A stretch of 64,000 nt of DNA from Planctomycetaceae bacterium (GCA_029259815.1 JAJDEJ010000134.1:62001-126000); one strand, 5' to 3'; positions 21,451 to 31,067 are shown, counted from the stretch's first letter. Made by a program: numbers and translations. Notes: generated by a model from the letters alone, not told the origin.

Positions 21451-21524
21451 ACGGGGACAAGGAGATTCTCGATCGGACGACGACTGACATCGCCTTGTTT
21501 CCCCCTCACCCTGTCTCCTTGTCA
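21451..21524. repeat. Weak inverted repeat between convergent genes
   Basis: GGGGACAAGGAGA near 21453-21465 pairs with TCTCCTTGTC near 21513-21523 and a flanking C/T-rich stretch. It may serve as a bidirectional terminator for the two converging genes. Only about ten bases pair perfectly. Confidence 0.45.
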
Positions 21525-21557
21525 CACACACAAGCCGAAACGACTCCGCTTCCGACT

Positions 21558-22967
21558 TCACGCAATGATGTCATGCACCACATCGCCATAAACGTCCGTC
21601 AGACGGAAGTCTCGACCGGCGTAACGATACGTCAGCTTCAGGTGGTCCATTCCCAACAGGTGTAGCAGCGTCGCGTGGAGATCATGCAGGTGCACCTTGT
21701 CTTGGACGGCGTAGTAGCCATAGTCGTCGGTGGCTCCGTAGACGAGTCCCGGTTTGACGCCGCCGCCGGCCATCCACATGGTGTAGCCTTGCGGATTGTG
21801 GTCACGTCCATTCTCGCCCCCCTGACTGACCGGCGTACGACCGAACTCGCCTCCCCACAGGACGAGCGTCTCGTCCAGCATGCCGCGTGACTTGAGGTCC
21901 TGCAGGAGTGCTGCGATCGGTTGGTCGACCTCTTTGCTGTTGCGTGGCAGGTCTGTCTTAAGACCGCCGTGTTGATCCCACTTGTAACTGTGTGTCGCCT
22001 GAACGAAGCGAACACCCTGCTCGGCGAAGCGTCGGGCCATCAGGCACTGGATGCCGAAGTTGCGTGTCGTCTTATCATTGAGGCCATACGCCTTCTGTGT
22101 TGACTCGGACTCAGTGCTGATGTCCTGCAATTCCGGTGCGGCCATCTGCATGCGGTAGGCGAGCTCAAACGAGTTGATGCGGCCTTCGAGGTCAGAGTCA
22201 GGGCCGGTCTGCTCGAGTCGGCGTCGGTTCATCTGCTCCAGGAAGCTCAACTCCTGTCGTTGGAGAGCGGGCGAGATGTTGTCATGATTCTCGATGAATG
22301 GGATCTTCGCCTGATCGGACGGGACGCTGGCGTTGCCGAGCGGCGTGCCCTGAAAATCCGCCGGCAAGAAGGACGAGCCGTACGCATTCGCACCGCCATG
22401 TGTGAGTGTGGGGCAGATGGTGATGTACCCCGGCAGGTTCTGATTCTCGGTCCCCAGTCCATAGTTGATCCACGATCCCATGCTGGGGCGGACAAACGTG
22501 TCACTGCCGGTGTGTAGTTCGAGCAGTGCCCCCCCATGCCGCGAGTTGGAGCCGTGCATCGAGTTGATGATACACAAGTCGTCCACACACTTGGCGACCT
22601 CCGGGAACAACTCACTGACCCACGCCCCCGACTGGCCGTGCTGAGCGAATTTCCACGGCGACCCCAACAGATTACCCGTCTCCGCCGAGAAGACGCGAGG
22701 CTTGTCGAACGGCAGCGGCTTACCATGATCCTTCGCCAACTGCGGCTTGTAGTCAAACGTGTCCATCTGCGACGGACCGCCATGCATGAACAGAAAGATC
22801 ACCCGCTTGGCCTTCGCAGGAAACTGCGGCTCCTTCGGCGTCAGCGGCCCCTCAGCCCGTGCCTCACTCTGACACAGCCCGGCCAAGGCCAGCGACCCAA
22901 AGCCCGCACTACTGACCCGCAACATCTCGCGACGAGTGAGCACCGGAGTAAAGCGATTGCAGTTCAT
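21558..22967 (-). CDS. DUF1501 protein, exported
   Basis: 469 residues from the ATG at 22967 ('MNCNRFTPVLTRREMLRVSS'), which gives a Tat-type signal; the open frame reaches 23009. Conserved blocks are 'VIFLFMHGGPSQMDTFDYKP', 'HGSNSRHGGALLELHTG', 'LVLWGGEFGRTPVSQ' and 'GRDHNPQGYTMWMAGGGVK'. The Asp/His pattern is that of the alkaline phosphatase superfamily. It belongs to the longer DUF1501 subgroup with the C-terminal 'LHATLLHLLGMDH' and 'YRYAGRDFRLTDV'. This subgroup commonly sits beside a DUF1549/DUF1553 cytochrome; here the neighbour is a PVC-type cytochrome on the opposite strand. Confidence 0.93.
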   Translation of the reverse strand: MNCNRFTPVLTRREMLRVSSAGFGSLALAGLCQSEARAEGPLTPKEPQFPAKAKRVIFLFMHGGPSQMDTFDYKPQLAKDHGKPLPFDKPRVFSAETGNLLGSPWKFAQHGQSGAWVSELFPEVAKCVDDLCIINSMHGSNSRHGGALLELHTGSDTFVRPSMGSWINYGLGTENQNLPGYITICPTLTHGGANAYGSSFLPADFQGTPLGNASVPSDQAKIPFIENHDNISPALQRQELSFLEQMNRRRLEQTGPDSDLEGRINSFELAYRMQMAAPELQDISTESESTQKAYGLNDKTTRNFGIQCLMARRFAEQGVRFVQATHSYKWDQHGGLKTDLPRNSKEVDQPIAALLQDLKSRGMLDETLVLWGGEFGRTPVSQGGENGRDHNPQGYTMWMAGGGVKPGLVYGATDDYGYYAVQDKVHLHDLHATLLHLLGMDHLKLTYRYAGRDFRLTDVYGDVVHDIIA

Positions 22968-23138
22968 GATCGAAAATCCCAACCGAATTGGTCCGGCTCT
23001 GCCAGACAATCAAAGTGATGGTTGAATTCTACACGAAAAACGTGTGAATTGACCTCCTTTCCACGCGATTCTTCTGAGGATACTCTGTAATCGCGTTCCA
23101 ACAACAACCGATTCCCCAGCGAGCTCAGGAGTCTCCTG

Positions 23139-24353
23139 ATGTCCCCAATTCAATATGATCGTCGCTCTGCACTCCGCTATATGCTGCATGGCCCAGCGGC
23201 CTTCTTCAGCCTTGGTGCATTCCATGCGAAGTGGACCGATGCAGCCGTCATCGGCCCGGACGAACAGATCAAGGTCACCAAGATCGAGACTTTCGTGCTC
23301 AAGAACTCCTGGGTGTTCGTCAAGATTTCGACCGATGCCGGGATCACCGGTTGGGGCGAAATGCTCAAGGATGACGCAAAGGCCTGCGCTGCAGGAGCCC
23401 TCGAAGTCGCGGACTATCTCGTAGGGAAGGACCCACGACCGGTCGTCCATCACTGGCAGGCGATTCATCGCGGAGCCTTCTATCGCGGCGGTCCCATCAA
23501 GACGGCTATCTCGTCCGGCATCGATCAGGCCCTGTGGGATATCACCGGAAAATGCTACGGCGTGCCTGTCTACAAACTCCTGGGCGGCCCCACTCGCGAT
23601 CGCGTTCGCGTCTACGGCCACGTCAGCGAAGAGACCGGCGTGACTGCCATGAAGGTTGGCCCTCGTGCCTCACGCACACCATTCAAATACGTTGAAGGCC
23701 AGAGGTTCGTCGATGAAGTTGCCGATCGCTTTAAGGCCCTGCGAGAGAAGCATGGCACAGGCGTCGACATCGGGATCGACTTTCATGGGGCCGTCCAACC
23801 CCCGACAGCCATGTTGCTCATCAAGGCTCTGGAACCGCATCACCCCTGGTTCTATGAGGAGATCGTGCAAGCCCTGAACGTGGATGTCATGGCCGAGCTC
23901 GCGAAGAAAACCCATATTCCGATCGCCACCGGCGAACGCATCTTTACCAAGTGGGGGTTCCGGGAAATCCTCGAGCAGCGAGCCGCGACGATCCTGCAAC
24001 CGGACGTGTGCTACGCAGGCGGCATTACCGAATTGAAAATCATCGCCGGCATGGCCGAGGCGTACTACACTCCATTAGCACCACACAATCCTCAAGGCCC
24101 CTGCTCACTCGCCGCCAGCCTGCAAGTTGCCGCCTCGATCCCCAACTTCATGGTGCAGGAGCGGGGCGATAACGAATACGATGAACTGCTCGCCAAGCCC
24201 TTACCGCCCGTGACCAACGGCCACCGTCCGATCCCGACTGATCCGGGCCTTGGCATCACCATCGACGAAAACAAACTCCTGGCCCAAGTCGGCGAACCGC
24301 AACCCTACCGTGCCCGATTCGACCCCGACGACAACTCTGTCGTCGATTGGTAG
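23139..24353 (+). CDS. Galactonate dehydratase-like enolase superfamily protein
   Basis: 404 residues. An N-terminal extension with 'DRRSALRYMLHGPAAFF' looks like a Tat signal. The enolase fold follows: 'GITGWGEMLKDD', 'AFYRGGPIKTAISSGIDQAL', 'IGIDFHG' (metal Asp and general-base His), 'WFYEEIVQ' and 'ATGERIFTKW' (metal Glu residues), and 'LAPHNPQGP' (acid/base His). These match D-galactonate dehydratase, which makes 2-keto-3-deoxygalactonate. Compared with the E. coli enzyme as I remember it, about 14 residues are missing between 'RVYGHV' and 'GVTAMKV', the first helix region of the barrel. Other acid sugars are possible substrates. Confidence 0.87.
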   Translation: MSPIQYDRRSALRYMLHGPAAFFSLGAFHAKWTDAAVIGPDEQIKVTKIETFVLKNSWVFVKISTDAGITGWGEMLKDDAKACAAGALEVADYLVGKDPRPVVHHWQAIHRGAFYRGGPIKTAISSGIDQALWDITGKCYGVPVYKLLGGPTRDRVRVYGHVSEETGVTAMKVGPRASRTPFKYVEGQRFVDEVADRFKALREKHGTGVDIGIDFHGAVQPPTAMLLIKALEPHHPWFYEEIVQALNVDVMAELAKKTHIPIATGERIFTKWGFREILEQRAATILQPDVCYAGGITELKIIAGMAEAYYTPLAPHNPQGPCSLAASLQVAASIPNFMVQERGDNEYDELLAKPLPPVTNGHRPIPTDPGLGITIDENKLLAQVGEPQPYRARFDPDDNSVVDW

Positions 24354-24370
24354 TTCATGGCGACACACTG

Positions 24371-24560
24371 ACATGCTTCGGGTTTTTCGGACAGGTTGAG
24401 TTGTTATTTTGGACGGCCAATCAGGAGCTGTCCGATGGCAAACAATGGCAAGAACAACAATGCGGGCGATGGGAAAAGAACTCGGCGACGATTCACCAAG
24501 GAGTTCAAGGAAGAAGCGGTTCAGATGCTCCTGGATGGTCACACGTGTGCGTCCGCCGTC
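24371..24560 (+). mobile_element. IS3-family insertion sequence remnant (OrfA N-terminus)
   Basis: An ATG at 24435 opens a frame whose first 37 residues are an IS3 OrfA N-terminus: a basic start and then 'RRRFTKEFKEEAVQMLLDGH', the first helices of the helix-turn-helix. After 'DGHTCAS' the reading frame turns to unrelated sequence that runs on to 24872. The AT-rich stretch with 'TCGGGTTTTTCGGACAGG' just upstream (24378-24395) resembles an IS left end, so the left boundary is inferred. OrfB and the right end are missing. The region 24560-24783 shows nothing else recognisable. Confidence 0.65.
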
Positions 24561-24783
24561 TGGCGACGCCGGCTACCGGGGTCACCCGACGTCACTCAGC
24601 CGACATCGCGATTCGCTGTCAGGTGTGCCACTGCTTGTCCGGTCGACAGCTCACGTGGAATGCGCGCTCTGCACTGCTTCGGTCGGGAAAGCAATGCCGA
24701 AGAGCGATTGACTGTCCACCCGGCCCGACCCAAGCAGTGGCACGACAACTTGTCAATCACGGGCACCCGGTGGGCGAATTCAC

Positions 24784-26133
24784 TCAGAAGTCCACTTGGG
24801 CGCGAACCGCGACGATATCGGCATCGCTGTCGCCATTCACCGAGCTGTTCAGAAAAGCATGGATGTAGTTGAGCTGGAACTTGGTGTGCTGATTGAGATA
24901 CCAGTTCAGCCCACCGGTGACATCATGCAACCGTCCGCCGCGGATCGTATCGTCGTTGAGGTCCAGCATGGACCAGCGTCCAGCGATCTCCCAAGCTCCC
25001 GATCCGCAATGACCGAAAGGCTTCTTGGGGACGACGCGACCCAGTACGCCGTTCTTCTTGTTGTAGGGACGATGCTCTCCGGTCAGGAAGTAGGCCGCCT
25101 GGGCGTACGCGCCGGAGAAGGTGGCAATCGAACCGCCGATCTGGTCGACAACAGCGTAGATCAACTCTGACTGAGCGTGGAATGAACCGGTTGTGGTTGC
25201 AATTTCAGTGGCGAACAGGTTGGCCGTGTTCGTTCGGATCACGTCCGTGTCGACGAATGGAGGCACTGCCGTGGGCACACCCGCTGGGACGAAGGCTGCT
25301 CCTCCGGTCTCTGCAATGAAGAATTCCGGTTGGCTTCCATAACGGACCGCATTGTTTGCAGGGTCGATCAGACTGTACGCTCCCCCGATGTGAAACGTGC
25401 CGTCGCAACCGAATTCAACAACGGCCCCTGTGAGTCGTGAGGCAAAACCGTATCCACCATCGTCGCCAATCTGTCCACCGAATACGTCAGTCGGGAAGCG
25501 GAATCCGGAAACAGCCCAAGTCACGTCTTCGTCGAGAGCAGTGCCGGATGCCATAACACCAATCTGTCGAAATGGAAGAAACGCAAAGGGCAATCCACGC
25601 TCGATCAATGTCAGTTCCTTGACGCTGGTGAGACCGTCTAGGCCGACAGGCTGCCGATAGTTTCCCACACGGACATTCTGCAACGTAGGCAAGTCTCGCA
25701 CTTCCAGCCAGACATCCATGAAGCTGGGTCGACCGGGGAAGCCGAAGTCGAATTCCACGATGTAGCCCACATTCTCTGCGACCTCACCCGTCGCAGCCAG
25801 TCTCGCACGACGAAAGTCTGCACCATCTTGAATATCGCCGAGCAGTGCTGTGTTCGCGGCGTCTTGATGCACCCAGCCAGCGTCGGCCTGAAAGAAGCCA
25901 GTGAGACGTGCTGTCGGATATGACGGCTTGGACGGAGCGACCGGCTGAGGAGGAGGTGCGGGAGGCTTTTTCTCCTTGAGCTGACGGACCTCTGCTTCCA
26001 GCGATGCCAGACGCAACGTCAGCATGGAATCATCGGGCGTCGAATTCGTGGGCCATGTCTGTTGGCCAGCCGACAAGAACGGCAACTGCAAAATCCCGCC
26101 GATAAACAAAACCGCAATCCATGGATGCCGCAT
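24784..26133 (-). CDS. OprO/OprP-type outer membrane porin
   Basis: 449 residues. The ATG at 26133 is preceded by GAGGTG and starts a signal peptide ('[19 protein letters not shown]'); 29 further in-frame codons upstream are not used. A short coiled-coil follows ('[18 protein letters not shown]') with a Pro-rich linker. Such an SLH-like or trimerisation stalk is frequent before planctomycete porins. The barrel begins '[13 protein letters not shown]' and ends '[10 protein letters not shown]' with a C-terminal Phe, typical of beta-barrel proteins. The phosphate/pyrophosphate porin family is the best match, but ion choice is unknown. Confidence 0.85.
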   Translation of the reverse strand: MRHPWIAVLFIGGILQLPFLSAGQQTWPTNSTPDDSMLTLRLASLEAEVRQLKEKKPPAPPPQPVAPSKPSYPTARLTGFFQADAGWVHQDAANTALLGDIQDGADFRRARLAATGEVAENVGYIVEFDFGFPGRPSFMDVWLEVRDLPTLQNVRVGNYRQPVGLDGLTSVKELTLIERGLPFAFLPFRQIGVMASGTALDEDVTWAVSGFRFPTDVFGGQIGDDGGYGFASRLTGAVVEFGCDGTFHIGGAYSLIDPANNAVRYGSQPEFFIAETGGAAFVPAGVPTAVPPFVDTDVIRTNTANLFATEIATTTGSFHAQSELIYAVVDQIGGSIATFSGAYAQAAYFLTGEHRPYNKKNGVLGRVVPKKPFGHCGSGAWEIAGRWSMLDLNDDTIRGGRLHDVTGGLNWYLNQHTKFQLNYIHAFLNSSVNGDSDADIVAVRAQVDF

Positions 26134-26352
26134 CAATCGCACCTCAATCCAGAGTACCGGCGATGGGTCTACAATGTCGAGTATGAGTGATCGCCAAGAG
26201 GGCGGATGTATACCGAGCATCGAATTCCGTCAAGACGACAAATTGATTCGATCAGACAATATGCAGGCTTAAGATTGGTGAGATGTTATCGATCGGCAAA
26301 AAATACAAGCGACGTGTCCTCCCAAGTCAGGATCCCAATGCTCTTACGTGAA

Positions 26353-26377
26353 GTAGGGTGGGCATCGCTCACCCTAC
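26353..26377 (-). terminator. Hairpin at the end of the molybdenum hydroxylase gene
   Basis: GTAGGGTGGGC (26353-26363) and GCTCACCCTAC (26367-26377) pair with one mismatch over a three-base loop. It overlaps the stop codon at 26374-26376. No T-run follows on the minus strand, so it may act in RNA stability rather than as a classical terminator. Confidence 0.5.
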
Positions 26378-28692
26378 GACTGCTGTTCGAGAATCCGTGC
26401 CAGCACGCGCGGTGGTGACATCGGCAGTTCGTACATTCTGATGCCGAGGGCGTTGTGGATGGCGGCGTTGATGGCGGCGGGTGGGGGGCAGATGGGGACT
26501 TCGCCGACGCCGCGGACGCCGTAGGGGTGGTCCGGGTTGGGGACCTCGACGATGATGGTTTCGATCATTGGCAGGTCGAACGATGTCGGCATGCGGTAGT
26601 CGAGGAAGCCGGCGTTTTGCAGGACTCCGTCGTCGCCGTACACGTACTCCTCGTTGAGGGCCCAGCCGATGCCCTGGACGGCTCCGCCCTGCATCTGGCC
26701 TTCCACATAGGCGGGGTGAATGGCCGTGCCCGCGTCCTGGGCGACCGTGTAGCGGAGGATGGTCACCTTGCCGGTGTCCGGGTCGACTTCGACGTCGACG
26801 CAGTGCGTGCCGAAAGCGTTGCTGGACGTGGGGGCCGTGACGCTGGCGGAAGCGGTGATCGGCTCGCCCGTCTTGTTGATCTGCTCGGCCAGTTCAGCGA
26901 AGCTCATCTTTTTTTTGCCAGGTCCATGCATGGCACCATTCTCGTAGCTGACCTCTTTCTGCTCGCATTCCCAAATGACAGCCGCTCGATTACACATTTG
27001 GGCGAGGACTTTGAGACCCGCCTGATGCACGGCCATGCCGGTCGCGAGGGTGACACGGCTGCCGCCGGTGACGTCGGTGTAGCCCACGCTGTCGGTGTCG
27101 ACGACGCGGGGGTTGACGTCCTCTGCTGTGATGCCCAGCGTCTCGGCCAGTTGCATGGCGAGGGCCGCGCGTGAGCCGCCGATGTCGGTCGAGCCTTCGA
27201 TCAGCGAAACCTTGCCGTCGCCATTGACGGTGACGGTTGCGGACGACTTGAGACCAGCGTTGAACCAGAAGCCGCTGGCGATGCCTCGTCCACGTGGATG
27301 CTTCTCGCCGTTTGAACTCCCGTGCAGACCGAACGAGGGAGCTTCGTCGATCGACGACTTGTAGTGGTCCGAGTTCTTAATGGCTTCGACCGTCTCGACC
27401 ATCCCGATGACCGGATAGACGACACCGTCGACACGACGTGTCCCCTCTTTTGCGGCGTTCTCCAGACGGAATTCGGTCGAGCACTTGTCGAGCTTCTCCG
27501 CTAACTCTTCAAGAACCGTTTCAACCGCGAAGGCGGCCTGTGTCGAGCCGGGGGCCCGATAGGCGTTCGTGCGCGGCTTGTTGACGCAGACGTCATACCC
27601 TTCCACGCGAGCGTTCGGGATGTCGTAACAAGAGAAGATGCAGAGGCAGCCCGGGCCGATGGGCGAACCGGGATAGGCACCCGCTTCGTAAGCGAGATAG
27701 GCGTCGCCGGCGACGAGCTTGCCGTCCTTGTCGGCTCCCAGCTTAACTCGCATATACGATCCGGGTGTGGGGCCGGTCGCTTCCAGTACGTCAGCCCGGT
27801 CCATTGTGAGTTTAACGGGTCGACCTGTCTTCATGGACAGCAGTGCAGCCACCGGTTGCAGGTAGACGGCGATCTTGCCACCGAAGCCGCCACCGATCTC
27901 CATCGGCACAACCTTGATGTTGGTCATCGGGATGCGAAGCAACTCAGCAACCTGATGTCGCACGCTGAACGAGCCTTGTGTGCTCGTGTAGATGGTGAGC
28001 TTGCCATCGCCGTGCGAGACGGCTGTCGCCGTGTGTGGTTCGATGTAGCCCTGATGCACGGTCGCCGTATGGAACTCGCGTTCGACAACAACATGAGCGT
28101 CCTCGAACGCTTTGTCTGGGTCGCCCTGCTCGAAGAACAGTCGCTTGGCAACGTTGCTCGGTTTCTTGCCGATGATCTCGCCGAACTCTTCGGTCTTCAC
28201 ATCGTCGTTGAGGACCGGCGCGTCGTCTTCCATCGCCTTGCGGACGTCGAGCACGGGCGGAAGCGGTTCGTAGTCGACCTTGATGAGCTTGGCCGCTTCC
28301 TGGGCGATATGGATGTTGTCTGCTGCGACCGCAGCGACGGCGTGTCCCTTGTACAGTACCTTCTTCGCAGCGAGGACGTTGGCGTTGAGGTGCGTCATGT
28401 TGACGGCCCCTTCGCCCAGTTCAGCGACGCGGTCCTCAGCCGGCGGCATATCCGCGTTGGTCACGACCGCATGCACGCCGGGGTACGCCTCGGCTTCCGT
28501 CGTGTCGATTGACTTGATGTTCGCGTGAGCGTGAGGACTGCGAAGAATGAAGGCTCCCAGCAGGCCGGAGAGTTTGACATCGGCTCCATATTGAGCTCGA
28601 CCTGTGACTTTGTCCGCTCCGTCGTGCCGAATGGGCCGCGTGCCAATGACGTTGTACTTGCCTTTGGTGGCGGTAGATTGTGCAGTCGCCAT
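26374..28692 (-). CDS. Xanthine dehydrogenase/CO dehydrogenase family molybdopterin-binding subunit
   Basis: 772 residues from the ATG at 28692. Enzymes of this family hydroxylate purines, aldehydes or CO with a molybdenum cofactor. Visible motifs are 'DGADKVTGRAQYGADVKLSG' (N-terminal a/b hammerhead), 'LRSPHAHANI', 'GGGFGGKI', 'NAYRAPGSTQAAFAVE' and the C-terminal 'RGVGEVPICPPPAAINA', in which the Glu of GVGE is the family catalytic residue. No iron-sulfur or FAD subunit gene is adjacent, so partners must be elsewhere or the subunit works with another electron acceptor. An earlier start at 28758 adds an unlikely 22 residues. No Tat signal is seen. Confidence 0.9.
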   Translation of the reverse strand: MATAQSTATKGKYNVIGTRPIRHDGADKVTGRAQYGADVKLSGLLGAFILRSPHAHANIKSIDTTEAEAYPGVHAVVTNADMPPAEDRVAELGEGAVNMTHLNANVLAAKKVLYKGHAVAAVAADNIHIAQEAAKLIKVDYEPLPPVLDVRKAMEDDAPVLNDDVKTEEFGEIIGKKPSNVAKRLFFEQGDPDKAFEDAHVVVEREFHTATVHQGYIEPHTATAVSHGDGKLTIYTSTQGSFSVRHQVAELLRIPMTNIKVVPMEIGGGFGGKIAVYLQPVAALLSMKTGRPVKLTMDRADVLEATGPTPGSYMRVKLGADKDGKLVAGDAYLAYEAGAYPGSPIGPGCLCIFSCYDIPNARVEGYDVCVNKPRTNAYRAPGSTQAAFAVETVLEELAEKLDKCSTEFRLENAAKEGTRRVDGVVYPVIGMVETVEAIKNSDHYKSSIDEAPSFGLHGSSNGEKHPRGRGIASGFWFNAGLKSSATVTVNGDGKVSLIEGSTDIGGSRAALAMQLAETLGITAEDVNPRVVDTDSVGYTDVTGGSRVTLATGMAVHQAGLKVLAQMCNRAAVIWECEQKEVSYENGAMHGPGKKKMSFAELAEQINKTGEPITASASVTAPTSSNAFGTHCVDVEVDPDTGKVTILRYTVAQDAGTAIHPAYVEGQMQGGAVQGIGWALNEEYVYGDDGVLQNAGFLDYRMPTSFDLPMIETIIVEVPNPDHPYGVRGVGEVPICPPPAAINAAIHNALGIRMYELPMSPPRVLARILEQQS

Positions 28693-28835
28693 GAAAACCG
28701 TGCTCCGGGTCGTGGGGTGCTGATCAACGATGAGAATGTGTCCTGGTGAGTTTCTCAAATGCGTGCGATCGGTGCAAACGGCACGGTCGTTTGCCTGAAC
28801 GCTGAGTGTGTCCGACTGTTTGTCGTGGCTGCCTG

Positions 28836-29010
28836 AAGCCCCTCTCCCCTTGAGGGAGAGGGGCAGCCTTCAAGCGGAGCGCCGGAAGCAGGGTGAAGGG
28901 GCGCCGGTGGGGTTGATTCCCAACGCTTCCATCCGCGCTGGCGCCCCTTCACCCTGATTCTTCGCTGACGCTTCAGAATCTGTCCCTCTCCCTCAAGGGG
29001 AGAGAGGGGG
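28836..29010. repeat. Large palindromic element with two arms of about 70 bp
   Basis: The left arm begins GCCCCTCTCCCCTTGAGGGA near 28838. The right arm ends CCCTCAAGGGGAGAGAGGGG near 29010. Both include GGTGAAGGGGCGCC or its complement near the centre. Each end is also a short hairpin by itself. The element fills most of the divergent spacer between the molybdenum hydroxylase and the DUF1549/DUF1553 gene. Similar 'CCTCTCCC...GGGAGAGG' repeats are common in many bacterial genomes. Confidence 0.85.
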
Positions 29011-29183
29011 AAAGTAGCGACGGATGCACTCCTGACCCGGAGAGTTGCCCTCTTCCACACAGAGATTCCATTTCTCGGCCGAATTGGCGAAAATCGAGCG
29101 AAACTTGTGTGTTCCGTCCGGGGTTTTATCCGGAAGATGGTAGAGCACCACAGTTTGTCCTCCTGTTTCACAAGGCAGCTCGG

Positions 29184-31049
29184 ATGTCACTGACCAAATC
29201 GACGGCCCTGTTGAGTATGATCGCCCTGCTGGCCCTGTCAGCCACGTTGGAAGCCGGAAAGCGACCGGAAGGACTCCCGGTTCTCACATCGACCGATGCA
29301 GCGTCTGTCGCTGCCCAGGTGGATGCGTTGCTCGATGCTTCGTTTGTCGAACAGGACGTCACACCGACCAGGACAGCTCGTGATGAGGACTTCCTGCGAC
29401 GAGTCGCTCTCGATTTGGCCGGTCGCATCCCTTCACCTCAAGAGTTGGCAGAGTTTCAAAAGGCGGCCGAGACTGACAAGCGGACTGTCCTCATCGACAA
29501 ACTGCTGGAGTCGGAGGACTATTCGAAGACATGGGCGAGCTACTGGCGAGAGGTCGTTTTCTCTCGAGCCACCGAGGCGAAGTCACGTCGTTCGCGAGGG
29601 GTCTTTCAGCAATGGATGACCGAGCAACTCCAGGACAACCGGCCATGGGATGAGATGACGACCGACCTGTTGACTGCCACCGGCGACACCCAGGAAGTGG
29701 GCAGCACGGGGTTCCTCTTCGCACATGGCGGCGACCCCGCGGAACTGGCGGGTGAGACGTCCCGGATCTTTCTCGGCATTCAAATTCAATGTGCCAACTG
29801 TCACGACCATCCGTATGATCAGTGGAAGCGGGAAGACTTTCACGAGTTCGCGGCCTTCTTTCCCCGCATTCGTGTGCGGACTCAAAAGGACGATGACAAG
29901 CGGACTTTCATCATCGAGTCAGCCGACAATGGGAGTAGCCGAAAACGTCGGTTCGATCCGAACCGGGTGTTCAAATCTCTCGACCGCGATCGAGACGGAA
30001 AACTGACCGCTGACGAGGCGAAGCGGAACAAGCAGTTCGCCAAGCGATTCGACCGAATCGTCACGGTGGCGGACAAAGATGGTGATGGGGCCATTTCGCG
30101 GGATGAGGTGAAGAATCTGCCGATGCCGCCACAGGGACAGGGGCGAGGCTCCTCCGAGTATTTCATGCCGGATCTCGAGAACCCCTCCGAACCGGGCACT
30201 CTTACGGAGCCAGTGTTCTTTGTCGATGAAGCCTCAGTCCCGTTCGGAACGAAGGATCTGGATCGTCGTTCATCACTGGCTGACGCGATGACATCACCCG
30301 ACAACCCGTGGTTCGCACGCGCATTCGCCAATCGCATCTGGTCTGAGATGCTGGGGGAAGGGTTCTACACACCGATCGACGACATGGGTCCCGAGCGGAG
30401 TGCGCAACACGCAGCCGTCCTGGACACGCTGGCTACCGGATTTGTTGCCAACCAGTACGACATCAAATGGCTGTTCCGCACCATCGCCAACACGCAGGCG
30501 TACCAGCGATCCGTGCAAGAGAGTACCGACGAGGAATTGCCCGCGTTTGCTTCGATGTCACCCACTCGACTGCGGGGCGATCAGATATTTAATTCGGTGG
30601 TGCAGGTCTTTGCAGGCGATCGTGGCGGCGACCGCGACCTCGCGTTGCCTATGAGAAAGCGAAAAGGCAAGGGCATGGCCGTCATGGGGATGAAGGGGAA
30701 AGATGCTCGTCAGGCAGCCTTCGCTCAGCTGTTCAACTATGACCCCTCCACTCCGCAGGCCGACTTGGTCGGCAGTATTCCGCAGGCTTTGTTTATGATG
30801 AATTCTCCGATCACCAACAACGCCATTCAGGCCCAGGGCCGAGGGGTGCTCACGCGACTGCTGCGCACTACTGAGGATGACGACAGGGCACTTCAGGCGG
30901 TCTACCTCCGTGTGCTGTCTCGGCAACCGACCGAGGCCGAGCTGGACATCTGTCACGACCACATTGCCGAAATCGGCGACCGTGGAGACGCGTTTGAAGA
31001 CATCATGTGGAGCCTGCTCAATTCCAGCGAGTTCTTGACCAAGCGGTGA
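29184..31049 (+). CDS. DUF1549/DUF1553 planctomycete protein with inserted EF-hands
   Basis: 621 residues from the ATG at 29184, which begins the signal peptide 'MSLTKSTALLSMIALLALS'. DUF1549 has 'EDFLRRVALDLAGRIPSPQE' and the CxxCH motif in 'IQCANCHDHPYDQWKREDF' (about 203-207), which is a potential heme or metal site. Between DUF1549 and DUF1553, about residues 262-310, lie two EF-hand loops: 'DRDRDGKLTADEA' and 'DKDGDGAISRDEV'. These would bind calcium. DUF1553 then follows with 'NPWFARAFANRIW' and 'LMMNSPITNNAIQ'-like segments. It is the first gene of a pair with the DUF1501 gene at 31223, the common arrangement. Function is unproven. Confidence 0.92.
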   Translation: MSLTKSTALLSMIALLALSATLEAGKRPEGLPVLTSTDAASVAAQVDALLDASFVEQDVTPTRTARDEDFLRRVALDLAGRIPSPQELAEFQKAAETDKRTVLIDKLLESEDYSKTWASYWREVVFSRATEAKSRRSRGVFQQWMTEQLQDNRPWDEMTTDLLTATGDTQEVGSTGFLFAHGGDPAELAGETSRIFLGIQIQCANCHDHPYDQWKREDFHEFAAFFPRIRVRTQKDDDKRTFIIESADNGSSRKRRFDPNRVFKSLDRDRDGKLTADEAKRNKQFAKRFDRIVTVADKDGDGAISRDEVKNLPMPPQGQGRGSSEYFMPDLENPSEPGTLTEPVFFVDEASVPFGTKDLDRRSSLADAMTSPDNPWFARAFANRIWSEMLGEGFYTPIDDMGPERSAQHAAVLDTLATGFVANQYDIKWLFRTIANTQAYQRSVQESTDEELPAFASMSPTRLRGDQIFNSVVQVFAGDRGGDRDLALPMRKRKGKGMAVMGMKGKDARQAAFAQLFNYDPSTPQADLVGSIPQALFMMNSPITNNAIQAQGRGVLTRLLRTTEDDDRALQAVYLRVLSRQPTEAELDICHDHIAEIGDRGDAFEDIMWSLLNSSEFLTKR

Positions 31050-31067
31050 GTCGGAGTCCGAAGGCTT

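Noticed and set aside
28755-29171. 138-codon minus-strand frame
   Set aside because: It is read through the palindromic repeat at 28836-29010 and has the repeat's low-complexity translation.
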